This document shows positions 1 to 8,574 of a stretch of DNA of 9,587 nucleotides, one piece after another. Source of the DNA: an uncultured Opitutia bacterium (GTDB taxonomy: Bacteria > Verrucomicrobiota > Verrucomicrobiia > Opitutales > UBA953); contig CALNBE010000147.1 of assembly GCA_937874455.1 (NCBI GenBank), forward strand, positions 1-9,587. Direction: 5' to 3'. Within the stretch, counting starts at the first letter, position 1, and every line of letters starts with the position of its first letter. The notes beneath the pieces were generated by a model. That model saw nothing but the letters and a program-made list of their open reading frames with translations. It had not been told where the DNA came from and ran no database searches. A program made the translations under genes and the position numbers.

Positions 1-3297
<3,297 letters not shown>

Positions 3298-3361
3298 GCC
3301 GCAGTCAAAAAGGGGAGGATCGTTGGGATTTCGGAGGAAATACCTGATGCCGGGGCAATTA

Positions 3362-3411
3362 TTGACATCGCTCAAAAACGAAACGTCGCTTCATTTTTTC
3401 TTGAAGTTTCG
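3362..3411 (+). promoter_or_regulatory. Possible promoter and operator upstream of the GbsR-like gene
   Basis: A perfect TTGACA lies at 3362-3367, but I see no good -10 hexamer 16-18 bases downstream, so the promoter call is weak. The region contains a two-part inverted repeat. The inner arms are CTTCA (3389-3393) and TGAAG (3402-3406) around a T-rich 8-base loop. The outer arms are CGAAA (3379-3383) and TTTCG (3407-3411). It sits 29 bases before the regulator start, a place where an autoregulatory operator would be expected. It could also be a chance hairpin or a weak terminator for metH, since a T-run lies in the loop. This 143-base spacer has none of the heptamer arrays found in the other spacers. 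Confidence 0.28.
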
Positions 3412-3428
3412 ATGCTTTCGACTGTCAT

Positions 3429-3432
3429 GAGG
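3429..3432 (+). promoter_or_regulatory. Shine-Dalgarno GAGG that fixes the GTG start of the regulator gene
   Basis: GAGG (within TGAGGA) ends 8 bases before the GTG at 3441. The frame is closed by TGA at 3402-3404 and contains no ATG between that stop and 3441. GTG with this site is therefore the best start. Confidence 0.6.
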
Positions 3433-3440
3433 ATTTTCTC

Positions 3441-3974
3441 GTGCCGATTGTCACTGCCCAGCACTCTCGCAAAGGAAAAGACGCGCCTGCATCGCGTCCG
3501 AAGGATGATTTGTCGCCAGTGGAAACGGAAGTGATCGCATTTTTCGAAGGATTTGCCCAGTTGATGGGTTTATCACCTTCTGTTTCCCAGATTTACGGAT
3601 TGCTTTATTGCAGTGAAGTCCCGGTGGGGTTTGAGGTGATTCGCCGCCGGCTGGGGATATCGCAAGGATCGACCAGCCAGGGGCTGCGCTATTTGCAGGA
3701 GCGGGGAATTATTCGGGTGGTGGCGGCACCGGGTGCGCGAAACAAATCTTTTGTGGCGGAGATGGCCTTGGGCCGGGTGATTCAGGTGTTGTTGCAGGAA
3801 CAGGTTTCGCCGCGCTTGGCCGCAGGGGAAAAACGACTGCAAAAACTGGAGGCACTCGGGGCGCAAGCAGGCGTTTCGGAGGAAATGGCCAACCGGCTCA
3901 AACGTCTGGGCGGCTGGACGGGGCGGGCAAAGGAAATTTTGCCGCTGGTGTTGAAACTGGCGGGCGGCGGTTAG
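3441..3974 (+). CDS. GbsR/MarR-family winged-helix transcriptional regulator
   Basis: This is a 177-residue cytoplasmic DNA-binding protein resembling the GbsR group (COG1510) of MarR-like regulators. The winged-helix core spans about residues 43-106: the entry helix PSVSQIYGLLYCSE, a helix-turn-helix around FEVIRRRLGISQGSTSQGLR with the recognition helix starting near S75, then LQERGIIRVV and a wing at APGARNKSF. A charged C-terminal helical part (about 110-175) probably dimerises. The N-terminal 25 residues are polar and look disordered. The start is GTG with GAGG 8 bases upstream. It lies 143 bases after metH and 329 bases before kdsB, so it is probably its own transcription unit. The ligand and targets cannot be told from sequence; classical GbsR responds to choline, but no betaine gene is visible here. 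Confidence 0.85.
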   Translation: MPIVTAQHSRKGKDAPASRPKDDLSPVETEVIAFFEGFAQLMGLSPSVSQIYGLLYCSEVPVGFEVIRRRLGISQGSTSQGLRYLQERGIIRVVAAPGARNKSFVAEMALGRVIQVLLQEQVSPRLAAGEKRLQKLEALGAQAGVSEEMANRLKRLGGWTGRAKEILPLVLKLAGGG

Positions 3975-3998
3975 GACTGACGCGTCGGAACCGGCGCA

Positions 3999-4013
3999 CT
4001 GTGCGATGCACAG
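3999..4013 (+). terminator. Small perfect hairpin after the regulator gene
   Basis: CTGTGC-GAT-GCACAG forms a perfect 6-bp stem with a 3-base loop 24 bases after the TAG stop. No T-run follows, so intrinsic termination is doubtful. It may be a weak or factor-assisted terminator, or an unrelated small dyad. Confidence 0.3.
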
Positions 4014-4123
4014 CCATAACAAAACGAAGGACTTAAAAAATTGGCTTCAGCATTTTCGCTGACCGGCCAAGGGCGGCAGCTTGGGGGGAAGGAAGTTGGA
4101 GAGTAGGGAACGGAGGACGGAAA

Positions 4124-4151
4124 CCCATTGCCCATCGCCCATTGCCTAAAT
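4124..4151 (+). repeat. CCCATYG heptamer array, copy 1
   Basis: Four units occur in exact 7-base register: CCCATTG (4124), CCCATCG (4131), CCCATTG (4138) and the end unit CCTAAAT (4145). The same array and the same end unit recur at 4225-4259. Confidence 0.85.
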
Positions 4152-4155
4152 TTCC

Positions 4156-4187
4156 AAACTCACGCGGAGCCGCGGAGAACGCAGAGG
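4156..4187 (+). repeat. Diverged ACTCACGCAGAG module
   Basis: AAACTCACGCGGAGCCGCGG at the left of this stretch is a diverged version of the module seen at 6172-6204, 8272-8306 and 9545-9580. As there, purine heptamers of the GACAGAG type follow it. Confidence 0.65.
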
Positions 4188-4193
4188 AAAACG

Positions 4194-4223
4194 GAAGACA
4201 GAGGACGGAAGTCGAAGACAGAA
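4194..4223 (+). repeat. GACAGAG-type purine heptamers
   Basis: About four degenerate units in 7-base register: GACAGAG (4197), GACGGAA (4204), GTCGAAG (4211) and ACAGAAA (4218). This matches the better-preserved arrays at 6203-6244 and 8311-8345. Confidence 0.65.
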
Positions 4224-4224
4224 A

Positions 4225-4259
4225 CCCATCGCCTATCGCCCATTGCCCATCGCCTAAAT
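4225..4259 (+). repeat. CCCATCG heptamer array, copy 2
   Basis: Five units in exact 7-base register: CCCATCG (4225), CCTATCG (4232), CCCATTG (4239), CCCATCG (4246) and the end unit CCTAAAT (4253). Confidence 0.88.
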
Positions 4260-4275
4260 TCCCTGCTTGGAAGTA

Positions 4276-4303
4276 ATTCATCATTCATAATTCATAATTT
4301 CCC
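4276..4303 (+). repeat. ATTCATA heptamers forming the kdsB leader
   Basis: ATTCATC (4276), ATTCATA (4283), ATTCATA (4290) and ATTTCCC (4297) lie in 7-base register and end directly at the ATG of kdsB. They leave no Shine-Dalgarno sequence. The same words recur at 8541-8554 upstream of the nucleotidyltransferase gene. Confidence 0.85.
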
Positions 4304-5044
4304 ATGAGCGTAACTATTGCCATTCCCGCCCGGCTGGGTTCGACCCGTTTGCCGCGCAAGGTGTTGCTGGATTTGGGCGGCAAGCCCGTGGTGCAGCACG
4401 TCTGGGAGCGGGTGCAAAAAATGCGGACGGCCGACCGGGTGGTGGTGCTGGCGGACAGCGAAGAAGTGGCCGAAGTGGCGCGCGGGTTTGGCGCGGAGGT
4501 ATTGCTGACTTCGCCCGATTGTCCCTCCGGCACGGCTCGACTGGCCTCGGTGCTCGACCAATTGCCGGGGGAATTTTTTCTGAATGTGCAGGGCGACGAA
4601 CCCTGCATTGATCCCGCGCTGCTGGATGCGCTGGTGCTTCGCTGGCGGGAAACGCAGTGCGAGCTGGTCACGGCGGTGGCGCGGATTCACGATCCGGCAA
4701 AGCTGACCAATCCAAACGTGGTCAAGGTCGTGCGCGGTGAAAACGGCCGGGCGGTGTATTTCTCCCGCAGCCCGGTGCCTTACCGGCGCGGCGTGGCGGT
4801 GGCGGAATGGCTGGCCGACGGCGCGGTGCCTTACTGGTCGCACATCGGCGTTTACGGTTACGCCCGGGCCACGGTGGCGGGTTACGCCGCGCTGCCGGTG
4901 ACGCGCATCGAGCAAATCGAATCGCTGGAGCAACTGCGCTTCGTGGAGCACGGAAAAGTTTTTCAAACGGTGGAAACGAACTACCACCCGGTGGCCATCG
5001 ACACGGCGGAGGACCTGGAAAAGGCCCGGCAGTTGTTTCAATAA
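4304..5044 (+). CDS. kdsB: CMP-Kdo synthetase (3-deoxy-manno-octulosonate cytidylyltransferase)
   Basis: KdsB activates Kdo with CTP to give CMP-Kdo and pyrophosphate, the sugar donor for the lipid A inner core. The product has 246 residues, close to the 248 of E. coli. Family motifs are in order: N-terminal nucleotide-binding IPARLGSTRLPRK (residues 7-19), SGTARL (75-80), VQGDEP (95-100) with metal ligand D98, NPNVVKVV (136-143), FSRSPVPY (153-160), HIGVYGY (180-186), and HPVAIDTAEDLE with second metal ligand D233. The ATG start is clear from homology, although the bases before it are ATTCATA repeats without a Shine-Dalgarno site. It is followed after 20 bases by kdsD, so the two are probably co-transcribed. 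Some homologues use 8-amino-Kdo; nothing here decides the substrate. Confidence 0.96.
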   Translation: MSVTIAIPARLGSTRLPRKVLLDLGGKPVVQHVWERVQKMRTADRVVVLADSEEVAEVARGFGAEVLLTSPDCPSGTARLASVLDQLPGEFFLNVQGDEPCIDPALLDALVLRWRETQCELVTAVARIHDPAKLTNPNVVKVVRGENGRAVYFSRSPVPYRRGVAVAEWLADGAVPYWSHIGVYGYARATVAGYAALPVTRIEQIESLEQLRFVEHGKVFQTVETNYHPVAIDTAEDLEKARQLFQ

Positions 5045-5048
5045 ACGC

Positions 5049-5054
5049 AAAGGA
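5049..5054 (+). promoter_or_regulatory. Shine-Dalgarno AAAGGA for kdsD
   Basis: AAAGGA in the 20-base kdsB-kdsD gap ends 10 bases before ATG 5065. It supports that start over the longer open frame that runs back inside kdsB. Confidence 0.6.
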
Positions 5055-5064
5055 AATACGCCCA

Positions 5065-6036
5065 ATGGACGCGATCAATGTGGGGAAAAATTTACTGCAA
5101 TCCGAAGCGGCGGCGCTGGCGGAGTTGTCGTTGCACCTCGACGATAATTTCACCAAGGCGGTGGACCTGATCTTTGGTCATGCCGGGAAAGTCGTGATCT
5201 CCGGCGTCGGCAAATCCGGCCTGATCGCCCAGAAAATCGCCGCCACCCTGTGCAGCACTGGCACGCCTGCGATTTTCCTCCACAGCGCGGACGCGGTGCA
5301 CGGGGATTTGGGGATTTTCCAGCCCGGCGACCCGGCCCTGCTGATCTCCAAGAGCGGCACCACGGCGGAAGTGGTGCGCCTGCTGCCGACCATCAAAAAA
5401 ATGGGTTCGCCGATCATCGCCCTGGTGGGCAACCCCCGCTCGGTGATCGCCGAACAGGCCGACATCGTGCTCGATCTGGCCATCAAGTCGGAAGCCGATC
5501 CGCTCGGGCTGGTGCCGACAACCAGCGCGTTGCTGACGCTGGCGATGGGCGATGCCCTGGCGGCGGCGCTGATGGTGAAACGGAATTTTGACGCCAAGGA
5601 TTTCGCCCGGTTTCATCCGGCGGGCCAGTTGGGTCGCAACCTGAACACTACCGTGGGCGAGGTGATGCACCCGATCGAGCGGGTGGCGCGCGCGCACCAC
5701 GACGCGCCGTTGCGGGAAATGATCATCGCCATGACCACCCATTCGCTCGGCGCGGCCTGCGTGCTGGACGCGGAGGGAAAACTGGCCGGGCTGGTGACCG
5801 ACGGCGATTTGCGCCGCGCCCTGCAACGCTACGACAATTTCTCCGGCCTGACCGCCGACGCCTTCATGACCCGTAATCCGATCCGGGCTTTCCCGGCGAT
5901 GAGCCTGGCCGACGCCGCCCGGTTGATGGAAGACCGGCCCTCGCAACTCTCGGTGCTCCCGGTGGTCGAACCTGGTACGGATCGTTGCCTCGGGCTGATC
6001 CGCATCCACGATATCTACCAGGCCGGAATGGCGTGA
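5065..6036 (+). CDS. kdsD: Arabinose-5-phosphate isomerase (KdsD/KpsF family)
   Basis: The enzyme converts ribulose 5-phosphate to arabinose 5-phosphate, the first committed precursor of Kdo. It has 323 residues (E. coli KdsD has 328). A SIS domain spans about residues 30-190 and carries VGKSG with K50, AVHGDLG (77-83), SKSGTTAE with E102, SEADPLGLVPTTS with E143, and FHPAGQLG with H184. These match the E. coli catalytic set K59, E111, E152 and H193 at a constant offset of nine. Two CBS domains follow (about 198-255 and 264-320), the usual sensory tail of this family. The start at 5065 is chosen because of AAAGGA upstream and because upstream sequence is kdsB. It forms an operon with kdsB. 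The kdsA and kdsC steps are not encoded in this window. Confidence 0.96.
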   Translation: MDAINVGKNLLQSEAAALAELSLHLDDNFTKAVDLIFGHAGKVVISGVGKSGLIAQKIAATLCSTGTPAIFLHSADAVHGDLGIFQPGDPALLISKSGTTAEVVRLLPTIKKMGSPIIALVGNPRSVIAEQADIVLDLAIKSEADPLGLVPTTSALLTLAMGDALAAALMVKRNFDAKDFARFHPAGQLGRNLNTTVGEVMHPIERVARAHHDAPLREMIIAMTTHSLGAACVLDAEGKLAGLVTDGDLRRALQRYDNFSGLTADAFMTRNPIRAFPAMSLADAARLMEDRPSQLSVLPVVEPGTDRCLGLIRIHDIYQAGMA

Positions 6037-6078
6037 AGGATGGCGAAGGAATTTAGGCTAAAGATACGAGGCGATAGG

Positions 6079-6127
6079 CTAGAAACTAGGGGCTAGGGAC
6101 TAGAGGCTAGGGGCTAGGCGCTAGAAA
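6079..6127 (+). repeat. CTAG heptamer array, seven units
   Basis: CTAG occurs at 6079, 6086, 6093, 6100, 6107, 6114 and 6121, an exact 7-base period with variable three-base spacers (AAA, GGG, GGA, AGG, GGG, GCG, AAA). CTAG is its own reverse complement, so the core reads the same on both strands. The same core and period occur at the end of the ligase-like gene (8157-8174). Confidence 0.93.
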
Positions 6128-6137
6128 CCATTTCAAT

Positions 6138-6204
6138 CATCCGTGTTTATCTGTGTCCACATCTGTGGTTTAAAAACTCACGCAGAGACGTAGAGACGCG
6201 GAGG
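6138..6204 (+). repeat. Partial composite element, + orientation
   Basis: A CATCCGTG...CTGTGGTT module (6138-6170) is joined to an ACTCACGCAGAG module ending in CGCGGAGG (6172-6204). Bases 6160-6204 match 9534-9578 with three mismatches in 45 positions by eye. The left AAGGAAATT part found in the other copies is absent here. Confidence 0.88.
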
Positions 6205-6244
6205 CAGAAGACAGAGGTCAGAAGGCAGAAGTCGGAGGACGGAA
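6203..6244 (+). repeat. GACAGAG-type purine heptamers, six units
   Basis: GGCAGAA (6203), GACAGAG (6210), GTCAGAA (6217), GGCAGAA (6224), GTCGGAG (6231) and GACGGAA (6238) are in exact 7-base register. The consensus is GNCRGAR, strongly purine-rich on the top strand. Confidence 0.9.
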
Positions 6245-6270
6245 ATCCTATCATCTTTATCCTTAAAATT

Positions 6271-6346
6271 TAACCACGGATGAACACGGATAAACGCGGA
6301 TGCTTTTTTAAGAATTTCCTTTGCGCCTTGGTGTTAAAAGAGAATC
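6271..6346 (-). repeat. Partial composite element, inverted copy
   Basis: The reverse complement reads GATTCTCTTTTAAC, ACCAAGGCGCAAAGG, AAATTCTT, then CATCCGCG/TATCCGTG/CATCCGTG with a 10-base period. It shares GATTCTCTTTTA and CGCAAAGGAAATTCTT exactly with the + copy at 9469-9544. The 18-base word at 6321-6338 is the exact complement of 8183-8200. Confidence 0.88.
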
Positions 6347-6354
6347 AGTCTTTC

Positions 6355-6382
6355 CTCTGTGCGCTCTGCGTCCTCTGTGGTT
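6355..6382 (+). repeat. CTCTGTG nonamer array
   Basis: CTCTGTGCG (6355), CTCTGCGTC (6364) and CTCTGTGGT (6373) form three units with a 9-base period. Related copies are at 6482-6510, 8462-8490 and, inverted, 9426-9452. Confidence 0.85.
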
Positions 6383-6390
6383 AAATTTTA

Positions 6391-6425
6391 GGGAGTGGTG
6401 AATGGCGAATCGGGAGGATTTAGCA
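6391..6425 (+). repeat. GGGAGTG heptamer array
   Basis: GGGAGTG, GTGAATG, GCGAATC, GGGAGGA and TTTAGCA lie in 7-base register. The block at 8401-8435 has the same unit order, GGGAGTG-GTGAATG-GGGAAGA-GGGAGAA-TTCAGCA, starting at 8402. Confidence 0.75.
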
Positions 6426-6435
6426 CAGCCCCTTT

Positions 6436-6477
6436 CGCCCATCGCCCATCGCCCATCGCCTATTCCCATTCGCCTTT
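6436..6477 (+). repeat. CGCCCAT heptamer array
   Basis: CGCCCAT at 6436, 6443 and 6450, then CGCCTAT (6457), TCCCATT (6464) and CGCCTTT (6471), in exact 7-base register. This is the same family as the CCCATCG arrays before kdsB. Confidence 0.88.
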
Positions 6478-6481
6478 TTCC

Positions 6482-6510
6482 CTCCGTGTTCTCTGTGCTC
6501 TCCGTGGTTC
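6482..6510 (+). repeat. CTCCGTG nonamer array
   Basis: CTCCGTGTT (6482), CTCTGTGCT (6491) and CTCCGTGGT (6500) have a 9-base period. They are followed by TCAAAATTCTGAA, whose complement adjoins the inverted nonamers at 9426-9452. Confidence 0.85.
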
Positions 6511-6516
6511 AAAATT

Positions 6517-6549
6517 CTGAAAACTGAGCACTGAACACTGAAAACTTTT
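6517..6549 (+). repeat. CTGAACA heptamer array
   Basis: CTGAAAA (6517), CTGAGCA (6524), CTGAACA (6531), CTGAAAA (6538) and a final CTTTTA (6545) have an exact 7-base period, 41 bases before the ligase-like start. Confidence 0.88.
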
Positions 6550-6589
6550 AGCACTGCCCCCTGCCTCCTATTCGTCGGTATTTTTCGAC

Positions 6590-8167
6590 ATGCATTCTGA
6601 AAAGTCACACCATTCCCCTGAAAAGGCGTCCGCGGCGGAGTCCTCTTCAGCCAGACGTTCCCGGTTGCACCGGCGTCGCAGTCATGCGCATCGGCATCCG
6701 GATTTGCTCTGGGATGGGAAACTCCCGCGCCGGGAAAAGCTGATTGCCTCGCTCTCGGCGCTCACCCTGGTGCTGGCAGTGGTGGCATATTCCACTGTCC
6801 CCTTGTGGGCGCAGTGGTGGGTGTTTGGCCTGTCGGCGCTGACTTTCCTTTGCCTGTTTTTGCCGGTGGGCTACGACGGTCTGCTGTCAAATTCGCCGAT
6901 GGAGTCGTGGCGGCGTCTGCGGCGTTTTCCGATTTTCTGGCTGGGGCTGCTGTTGTTTGGCTTGATGCTGGCGCAGAGTTTGAATCCGGCTTGGATCGTG
7001 GAAGTCGGGGAGAAAACGACCCGCGTCCGGCCAAATCCCGCGCACGTCGGCTGGCTGCCGATTGGGGTGGACGCGCCATTTTCCTCCAAGGCGACGCTGG
7101 GCGGCATGAACGGCTGGCGGCAGATGCTTCTTTTTTCGGGCCCGTGGTTTTTGCTTTGCGCCTGGTGGGCGGGGATGGAGCGACGGCGCTCCTGGGTCGG
7201 CGTGGCTTGGACGGTGCTGGTGCTCGGGTTGATCCTGGTCGGGTGGGGCGCGCAGATGAGAATTGGGAACACCTTTGAGCTGAACGGCCTCTACAATCAC
7301 GGCAACACCTCGTTTTTCGCCACCTTCCTTTACCAAAATCAGGCCGCAGCCTGGTATTCCCTGCTGTTCGCGCTGGCGGTCGGCATGGCGCTCTGGCACT
7401 GGGAACGGGCGGTGGCCGGGCGGGCGAACAAGGGCGGGCCGCATTTCCTAGCCTCGGGGTTCGCGGTGATGATTGCGCTGGGAATGGTGTTTACGCTGAG
7501 TTTCGGGGGCATGGTCACGCTGGCGGTACTGTTGCTGGTGTGCACGCCGGTGGCGGTGTTGTGGGACTGGATCCGGCACGGCGTGGAGAAAAATTTGGTG
7601 ATCGGTCTCGGCGTGTCGGCAATGCTGCTGGCGGTGGTGGCGGGCGTGTTTGTCACCACCTCGGACTTGCAGGAGGTGGAGCAAAAATTGCGGAGGAAAT
7701 TCGATTTGGCGCATAAACAAAGCCTCGACGACCGGGCGCCTTTGCGCCGGGCCACTTGGTCGCTGATCACTTACCGCGACAATGACTACCTGCTCTACGG
7801 CTACGGCGCTGGCTCTTATCGCTGGCTCTCACCGGGATTCCTCCGCCAGCAACCGGAGTTTCGCAATAAGCAGGGGAAACTGACCCACCGCACCAACTAC
7901 GCGCATTGCGACTGGCTGCAAATGATCGCCGAATGGGGCGTTTTGGGCTTCGGGCTGGTGGCGCTGGGATTGCTCTGGACGGTCTGGCGTTTCCTTCGTG
8001 CCTGGCGGCGCTGGACTCCGGTGGTCTTCATGTTCCTGGCCGGCGCACTGCTCTTCATGGCCCACGCCTGGATGGAGTTTCTCATTTACAGCCCGCCGCT
8101 CTTGGGCCTCTTTTTCTTCATCGTGCTCGCCGCCTACCGGATCGGACTGAAAGCCCCTAGCTCCTAG
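6590..8167 (+). CDS. O-antigen ligase/polymerase-like polytopic membrane protein
   Basis: The product has 525 residues and resembles the O-antigen ligase family (Wzy_C/WaaL type), inner-membrane proteins that join or polymerise lipid-linked glycans on the periplasmic face. The first 50 residues are polar, rich in His, Arg and Ser, without a signal peptide. By eye there are about eleven to twelve membrane segments: near 51-70, 74-92, 113-130, 178-196, 202-220, 250-270, 286-307, 309-326, 335-355, 449-469, 477-495 and 499-517. A large loop at about 356-447 ends in YAHCDWLQMIAEWGVLGF, the usual H-x-x-LQ...E-x-G signature, and contains GYGAGSY. The gene follows kdsD by 553 repeat-filled bases. Ligase cannot be told from polymerase by sequence alone. 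No clear Shine-Dalgarno site precedes ATG 6590. The last codons and stop lie in a CTAG heptamer array. Confidence 0.82.
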   Translation: MHSEKSHHSPEKASAAESSSARRSRLHRRRSHAHRHPDLLWDGKLPRREKLIASLSALTLVLAVVAYSTVPLWAQWWVFGLSALTFLCLFLPVGYDGLLSNSPMESWRRLRRFPIFWLGLLLFGLMLAQSLNPAWIVEVGEKTTRVRPNPAHVGWLPIGVDAPFSSKATLGGMNGWRQMLLFSGPWFLLCAWWAGMERRRSWVGVAWTVLVLGLILVGWGAQMRIGNTFELNGLYNHGNTSFFATFLYQNQAAAWYSLLFALAVGMALWHWERAVAGRANKGGPHFLASGFAVMIALGMVFTLSFGGMVTLAVLLLVCTPVAVLWDWIRHGVEKNLVIGLGVSAMLLAVVAGVFVTTSDLQEVEQKLRRKFDLAHKQSLDDRAPLRRATWSLITYRDNDYLLYGYGAGSYRWLSPGFLRQQPEFRNKQGKLTHRTNYAHCDWLQMIAEWGVLGFGLVALGLLWTVWRFLRAWRRWTPVVFMFLAGALLFMAHAWMEFLIYSPPLLGLFFFIVLAAYRIGLKAPSS

Positions 8168-8177
8168 TTACTAGCGA
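8157..8177 (+). repeat. CTAG heptamers spanning the stop codon of the ligase-like gene
   Basis: CTAG occurs at 8157, 8164 and 8171, an exact 7-base period. The second CTAG contains the TAG stop (8165-8167), so the terminal residues P-S-S and the stop are written by the array. Confidence 0.88.
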
Positions 8178-8180
8178 CTC

Positions 8181-8350
8181 GCTTTAACACCAAGGCGCAA
8201 GGGAAACAGCAAGGCACGCAAAGGAAATCCTTCAAAAAAACATCCGCGTTTATCCGTGTTCATCTGTGGTTCAAAAACTCACGCAGAGGCGCAGAGGCGC
8301 GGAGGAAGGAGACAGAGGTCAGGGGACGGAGATCGGAGGTCAGAAAGCGG
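8181..8350 (+). repeat. Composite interspersed element, fullest copy
   Basis: Four modules occur in order. The first is CTTTAACACCAAGGCGCAA with a second CGCAAAGGAAAT (8181-8240). The second is three 10-base units, CATCCGCGTT/TATCCGTGTT/CATCTGTGGT (8241-8270). The third is CAAAAACTC with 8-base units GCAGAGGC, GCAGAGGC and GCGGAGGA (8272-8306). The fourth is GACAGAG heptamers (8311-8350). Bases 8261-8311 match 9534-9584 with one mismatch in 51. Confidence 0.9.
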
Positions 8351-8371
8351 ATTTTCTTTCACATCGAGCAA

Positions 8372-8389
8372 ACCATGAAGGCCATGAAA
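8372..8389 (+). repeat. CCATGAAG pair
   Basis: ACCATGAAG (8372) and GCCATGAAA (8381) are two units of a 9-base period. No other copy is seen in this window. Confidence 0.55.
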
Positions 8390-8393
8390 TATT

Positions 8394-8435
8394 AGAGAAT
8401 GGGGAGTGGTGAATGGGGAAGAGGGAGAATTCAGC
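8394..8435 (+). repeat. GGGAGTG heptamer array, second copy
   Basis: AGAGAAT (8394), GGGGAGT (8401), GGTGAAT (8408), GGGGAAG (8415), AGGGAGA (8422) and ATTCAGC (8429) are in 7-base register and align unit by unit with 6391-6425. Confidence 0.78.
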
Positions 8436-8461
8436 AGGCATATTCTAAACTTTGAAATTTC

Positions 8462-8490
8462 CTCCGTACCCTCTGTGTCCTCTGTGGTTC
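8462..8490 (+). repeat. CTCTGTG nonamer array
   Basis: CTCCGTACC (8462), CTCTGTGTC (8471) and CTCTGTGGT (8480), period 9, followed by TCAAAAT as after the array at 6482-6510. Confidence 0.83.
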
Positions 8491-8498
8491 AAAATACC

Positions 8499-8529
8499 AT
8501 CGCCTATCGCCTAAATTCCTATCGCCTCC
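8499..8529 (+). repeat. CGCCTAT heptamer array
   Basis: CGCCTAT (8501), CGCCTAA (8508) and ATTCCTA (8515), then a one-base slip to CGCCTCC (8523). It belongs to the CCCATCG family. Confidence 0.72.
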
Positions 8530-8540
8530 TTTCTTAGACA

Positions 8541-8554
8541 ATTCATAATTCATA
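8541..8554 (+). repeat. ATTCATA heptamer pair
   Basis: ATTCATA at 8541 and 8548 is identical to the words at 4283 and 4290 before kdsB. It is followed by decayed ATTCTTAATTC sequence. Confidence 0.8.
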
Positions 8555-8574
8555 ATTTTTAATTCTTAATTCAA

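Larger units (their letters stand above)
3975..4303. repeat. 329-base spacer: unique left part, heptamer arrays in right part
   Basis: Bases 3975-4093 hold the small hairpin and otherwise no recognisable structure. From about 4094 to 4303 the DNA is a chain of short repeat modules: a purine-rich stretch, CCCATYG heptamers, an ACTCACGCGGAG module, GACAGAG-type heptamers, CCCATCG heptamers again, and ATTCATA heptamers that run into the kdsB start. The word CCTAAATTCC (4253-4262) recurs at 8510-8519 and, inverted, at 6048-6057. No credible gene was found on either strand. Confidence 0.85.
6037..6589. repeat. 553-base spacer made almost wholly of repeat modules
   Basis: From kdsD to the ligase-like gene, the order is: inverted CCTAAATTCC word (6048-6057), CTAG heptamers (6079-6127), CATCCGTG module (6138-6170), ACTCACGCAGAG module (6172-6204), GACAGAG heptamers (6203-6244), an inverted CATCCGTG module (6271-6302) with inverted AAGGAAATT module (6303-6346), CTCTGTG nonamers (6355-6382), GGGAGTG heptamers (6391-6425), CGCCCAT heptamers (6436-6474), CTCCGTG nonamers (6482-6510) and CTGAACA heptamers (6517-6549). 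No gene, tRNA or convincing promoter is visible. The downstream gene has no clear Shine-Dalgarno site. Confidence 0.88.

Noticed and set aside
3427..3534. ATG-started 35-codon frame overlapping the start of the regulator gene
   Set aside because: It overlaps the GTG-started gene in another frame. The GAGG fits the GTG, and the product resembles nothing known.
4033..4284. 83-codon - strand frame before kdsB
   Set aside because: Its codons are mostly CCCATCG and related heptamers, so the product is a translated repeat.
4807..5064. Extension of kdsD upstream into kdsB
   Set aside because: The frame is open there, but it overlaps kdsB coding sequence. The family N-terminus and the Shine-Dalgarno both place the start at 5065.
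6037..6589. CRISPR array
   Set aside because: Units are only 7-10 bases, directly tandem and degenerate, with no regular unique spacers and no cas gene.
6420..6608. 62-codon - strand frame before the ligase-like gene
   Set aside because: It is a translation of the CTGAACA, CTCCGTG and CGCCCAT arrays and overlaps the ligase start.
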